Assembly: GCF_024124905.1 (NCBI RefSeq) | Contig: NZ_JAMXST010000004.1 | Span: 124,001 to 188,000, forward strand | Source: Cellulosimicrobium cellulans | GTDB taxonomy: Bacteria > Actinomycetota > Actinomycetes > Actinomycetales > Cellulomonadaceae | Direction: 5' to 3' | Length of the DNA stretch: 64,000 nt | In this document: positions 61,413 through 64,000 of the stretch, in pieces | Layout: each line of letters begins with the position of its first letter | Position numbering within the stretch: position 1 is the stretch's first letter | Position numbers and translations under genes: made by a program | Notes under the pieces: model-generated | What the model saw: the letters and a program-made list of their open reading frames with translations, nothing else | Database searches by the model: none | Told to the model about the DNA's origin: nothing

Positions 61413-61442
61413 TTGACTGACCGACCGACCGATCAATAAGGT
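61413..61442 (+). promoter_or_regulatory. Promoter of the bacteriocin gene, with overlapping imperfect palindrome
   Basis: TTGACT (61413-61418) and TAAGGT (61437-61442) are spaced by 18 bases. The spacer is made of CCGA repeats between TTGA and TCAA, an imperfect inverted repeat of the sort bound by TetR-like repressors. Confidence 0.55.
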
Positions 61443-61489
61443 CTCCGCGGGGGGCAGCAGCCTCACCTCACGATGACGAGAGGAGAGAC

Positions 61490-61870
61490 ATGTCAGTCAT
61501 GACGAGCGACGTCCGGCGCGGCGCGCACGAGATCGAGCACACGAGGGCGCGTCGCCCGAGGCAGGGCCGCGTCCGCAGGGCGCTCATCGGCGCGACGCTG
61601 AGCCTCGGGCTCGTCGCGGCCGGTGCGACCGCCGCGTACGCGACGCGGGTCTCGGCCGGCGGCGGGACCTGGGACTACGGCGTCACGAGCCTCGCCGCGA
61701 GTTACAACTGGTCGGACTACTACCACTCGTCGCGCGTGCACGGATCGAGCGTGACGGGTGACTCGGGCCTCGTGCGCTCGCTGTGCCGTGGCGGCGGGAG
61801 CTGGTCGACCGCCAGCGCGTGGGACAGCAACCCGTTCCGCATCGACAAGGCGTACTGGCGCCACTGCTGA
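61490..61870 (+). CDS. Lactococcin 972-family bacteriocin precursor
   Basis: 126 residues. An Arg-rich N-region and hydrophobic core (about 30-50) end at AYA (49-51), where signal peptidase should cut. The mature part TRVSAGGGTWDYGVTSLAAS, then DYYHSSRVHGSSVTGDSGLV and SRCR-like end with two cysteines (SLCRGGG, YWRHC), reproduces the lactococcin 972 pattern (GGGTW, YYHSS, SSVTG). Lactococcin 972 blocks septum formation by binding lipid II in sensitive relatives. AGGAG lies four to five bases before the ATG. The next gene is the membrane protein that always accompanies this family. Confidence 0.88.
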   Translation: MSVMTSDVRRGAHEIEHTRARRPRQGRVRRALIGATLSLGLVAAGATAAYATRVSAGGGTWDYGVTSLAASYNWSDYYHSSRVHGSSVTGDSGLVRSLCRGGGSWSTASAWDSNPFRIDKAYWRHC

Positions 61871-61884
61871 GCGCTGCGGCGAAC

Positions 61885-61923
61885 GGCCCCGGTCCCGGTC
61901 GCGCACGCGTCGGGGCCGGGGCC
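61885..61923 (+). terminator. Hairpin between bacteriocin and membrane-protein genes
   Basis: A 13-bp stem (61885-61897 with 61911-61923, one G-T pair). It may reduce readthrough so that more bacteriocin than immunity protein is made. Confidence 0.6.
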
Positions 61924-61965
61924 GGACGGCTGACCGAGCACGGTACGAGCTGAGGAGCGCATGGG

Positions 61966-64000
61966 GTGAGGAGTCGAGGGATCCGGCTCGCGTACGCGAT
62001 CCTGGCGGTGTACGCGTCGCTCGCGGCGTTCCTGTTCCTGCGCGCGATGGACGACCTGGGGCCGCTCGGTGCCACCGACATCCTCGTCGTGAGCGGGGAG
62101 GCGCCGACGTCGTCGAGCGCCCACGTGGTCGAGACGATCGAGCAGGTCGCCGCGCAGCGGCGCGTGAACGTCGTGCGCTTCGTCGAGGACCTGCACGACC
62201 CGGCCCGGTCCCGGCACCTGTATCTCACGGTCGGCAACCCCGGGCTCGCCTCGGGCTCGTGGCTCGAGGACGGGTACCCGGCGTTCAGCCAGGACGTGCG
62301 CACGGCCGTGCACCCCCTGGCGGAGCGTGCGGACGTGGACCCGCGCGGGCACTACTTCACGTTCGGCGACCACGCCGCGACGCCGTTCCTCGCGGAGGCT
62401 CTGCGCGAGCAGGGGTACGTCGTCGAGACCCGGACCTACTACGCGCCCCCGCAGATCCTCGGGTGGCTCGTGACGCAGCCGCTGGCGCTCAGCGCGCTCG
62501 TCGCCGCGCTGCTCGTGGTCGTGGTCGTGGCCACGAGCGTGCTGACGAACGTCCGCGGCTACGCGGTCCAGCGGCTGCACGGCGTGCCGCCGGCCCTGAT
62601 CCTCGGCCGCGACCTGAGCCGGTCGTTCCCGGCGCTGGCCGTCACGCTCGTCACCGTCGCGCTCGTGGACGCCGGGCTGCTCGCCCTGTACAACGGCGGG
62701 GCGCAGTGGCGTACGTTTGCCGCCGCGGCGGGAGTCCTGACCGCCGCCTTCGTGCTCCTCGCGCTCGTCACGCACGCGCTCGCGCTCGCGCTCGCGGGCG
62801 AGCGGCCCGTCCTCGAGGCGCTCAAGGGCAGGCTGCCGGCGCTCGCGACAGGCGTCGCGGTGTACCTCGTCCGCGTCCCCGCCCTCGTCGTCACGATCGC
62901 GGCCGTCGTCGCGTCGAGCGTCGCCGCGGTCCAGCTCGCCGGGCAGGTCGAGGCGAGCGAACGCTGGGCGACCGCGGGGGACGGGGTCCACGTCCTCTTC
63001 TCGCCGAACCTCTCCCAGGAGGAGTTCGACGCGCTCGCCGTCCCCGCGGGCGAGTGGTTGCTGGCGGCGGAGGGCGACGGCGACGTCGTCCTCGCGGGTC
63101 AGGGCGAGGTCTCCTGGGGGCGGGGGCTGCCGGGGCGGCACGACTCCCTTCTGGTCAACAACGCCTACCTCGCGCAGCAGGACGTGCGTGACGCCGACGG
63201 CGAACGGGTCGTCGAGCTTCCCGAGGACGTGGTGACGGTCCTGGTCCCGAGCCGCTACGAGGACGCGACCGCCTCGATCGTCGACGACGTGCGGTCCTGG
63301 CTCGACGGGTTCTCGCGGGGCGCCCAGGACGTGGAGGTCCGCACCCGTGTGCTCGCGCCGGGACAGGAGCTGTTCACGTACGGGGCCGCCACCCGTCCGA
63401 ACGAGCCGGCCCTGCTGCGCGACGCCCTCGGGGTCGTCGTGAACGGTGGGTCCGGGGTCTTCGTGCCCGACGACCTCACCTCGCTGGGGACGAGACGGGG
63501 GCTCGTCCTCACCGACGCCGCGACGGCGCGTGACGGGCTGGCCTCGGTGGGTGCGCAGGAGATCGCGATGGCGTACCAGCCGGTCGCGCTCGCCGCGGCG
63601 CAGGAGCACGCGGCGCTCGTGAACGACACCCGCCTCCAGGTGTTCAACGCCGTCGCCGCGCTCGCGGTGCTGCTCGGCACCTCCGTCGCGGTCGCGCAGG
63701 TCTCGACGCGCAAGAACGCCCAGTCGATCTTCGCCCGGCACATCAGCGGGTGGGGCTTCGTCCGCACGCACCGCGGCCTGCTGGGGGCCGAGCTCGCGCT
63801 GGCGCTGGCCGTCGTGACGTGGTCGGTGTGGACCACGGTGGCGGGGCTCACCGCGACCGTCCGCCCCGGGGCGGACCCGACGACCTCGCAGGCGCTCGTC
63901 GTCCTCGGCCACTGGCAGCCGGTGCTCCTCGCCGCCGTCGTCGCGGTGAGCCTGGCCGCGCTCGTCGGCGCGCTCGCGGTCCTCGGCCGCCGTCTCGTCC
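61966..64000 (+). CDS. Bacteriocin-associated integral membrane (putative immunity) protein, 3' end outside window
   Basis: 678 codons are visible and the frame is open at the window end. It starts MRSRGIRLAYAILAVYASLA with one membrane helix, a large outside domain (about 25-160), a bundle of four helices (ILGWLVTQPLALSALVAALL through ALVTHALALALAGERPV and LATGVAVYLVRVPALVVTIA), a second outside domain, and helices again after residue 560 (LQVFNAVAALAVLLGTSVAV). This FtsX-like layout matches the ~650-700-residue proteins found beside lactococcin 972 genes, usually followed by an ABC ATPase. GTG 61966 has GAGGAG eight bases upstream. Confidence 0.85.
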   Translation, partial: MRSRGIRLAYAILAVYASLAAFLFLRAMDDLGPLGATDILVVSGEAPTSSSAHVVETIEQVAAQRRVNVVRFVEDLHDPARSRHLYLTVGNPGLASGSWLEDGYPAFSQDVRTAVHPLAERADVDPRGHYFTFGDHAATPFLAEALREQGYVVETRTYYAPPQILGWLVTQPLALSALVAALLVVVVVATSVLTNVRGYAVQRLHGVPPALILGRDLSRSFPALAVTLVTVALVDAGLLALYNGGAQWRTFAAAAGVLTAAFVLLALVTHALALALAGERPVLEALKGRLPALATGVAVYLVRVPALVVTIAAVVASSVAAVQLAGQVEASERWATAGDGVHVLFSPNLSQEEFDALAVPAGEWLLAAEGDGDVVLAGQGEVSWGRGLPGRHDSLLVNNAYLAQQDVRDADGERVVELPEDVVTVLVPSRYEDATASIVDDVRSWLDGFSRGAQDVEVRTRVLAPGQELFTYGAATRPNEPALLRDALGVVVNGGSGVFVPDDLTSLGTRRGLVLTDAATARDGLASVGAQEIAMAYQPVALAAAQEHAALVNDTRLQVFNAVAALAVLLGTSVAVAQVSTRKNAQSIFARHISGWGFVRTHRGLLGAELALALAVVTWSVWTTVAGLTATVRPGADPTTSQALVVLGHWQPVLLAAVVAVSLAALVGALAVLGRRLV

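Overview
The window is 64 kb of very GC-rich chromosome from a Gram-positive actinobacterium, most likely a member of the Micrococcales (Cellulomonadaceae/Promicromonosporaceae type). The evidence is the near-saturated G/C third codon position, frequent GTG starts, apparently leaderless genes, and actinobacterial families: IdeR/DtxR, the Ruc/FmdB chaperone, GlpR/SepX, protein O-mannosyltransferase and a c-di-AMP riboswitch in front of an NlpC/P60 hydrolase. The species assignment is inference.

Left part (1-20.4 kb) is mostly housekeeping: the end of an MFS exporter, serC, an iron/manganese regulator, the riboswitch-controlled cell-wall hydrolase, a tandem universal stress protein, a DrrAB-type ABC exporter, a ddaH-rocD-aminotransferase operon (arginine/ornithine and transamination), a PadR regulator under a large palindromic operator, an EcsC/SRPBCC pair, OsmC, NDH-2, thyA-dfrA, a nucleoside hydrolase, tRNA-Arg(CCT), a lipoprotein gene split by an in-frame amber codon and a PT-rich membrane protein. 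Convergent ends are often marked by very long hairpins without U-tracts.

Middle part (21.1-39.1 kb) starts with a 1,374-residue helicase-like protein that has lost its ATPase motifs. The gene order mscL - SAF protein - ruc (with a CIRCE element) - 5-FTHF cyclo-ligase - rimJ - glpR resembles the order around Rv0985c-Rv0996 of Mycobacterium tuberculosis from memory. The galU and glp/moeA genes expected between the cyclo-ligase and rimJ are absent. In their place is a cassette for phosphorolytic use of chitobiose: a nucleotidyltransferase-phosphohexomutase fusion and a GH94 chitobiose phosphorylase. Pmt and rsmI at 58-60.7 kb continue the same order.

Between tRNA-Ala(CGC) at 39.0 kb and an FGE-like gene at 53.1 kb lies a block of about 14 kb of mostly unrecognised genes. 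It has a seven-gene, tightly overlapping operon (coiled-coil proteins, membrane protein, histidine-kinase-like and receiver-like proteins, alpha/beta hydrolase, Pr6Pr-like membrane protein), an OmpA-domain lipoprotein transcribed divergently, several small Cys-rich zinc-ribbon proteins, an XRE-TM-DUF2690 protein and a YbjN-like protein. Three copies of the palindrome TTCAG-N5-CTGAA, with an almost identical spacer, lie in front of three of its transcription units. This is the best candidate for an undescribed, co-regulated system in the window.

Right part (53-64 kb): the FGE-like protein, a DUF4190-type membrane protein, a lipoprotein with cell-wall-binding-repeat-like segments, a GH20 hexosaminidase under a LacI-like operator, pmt/rsmI, pncA, and at the edge a lactococcin-972-type bacteriocin followed by its large membrane partner, which runs off the window.
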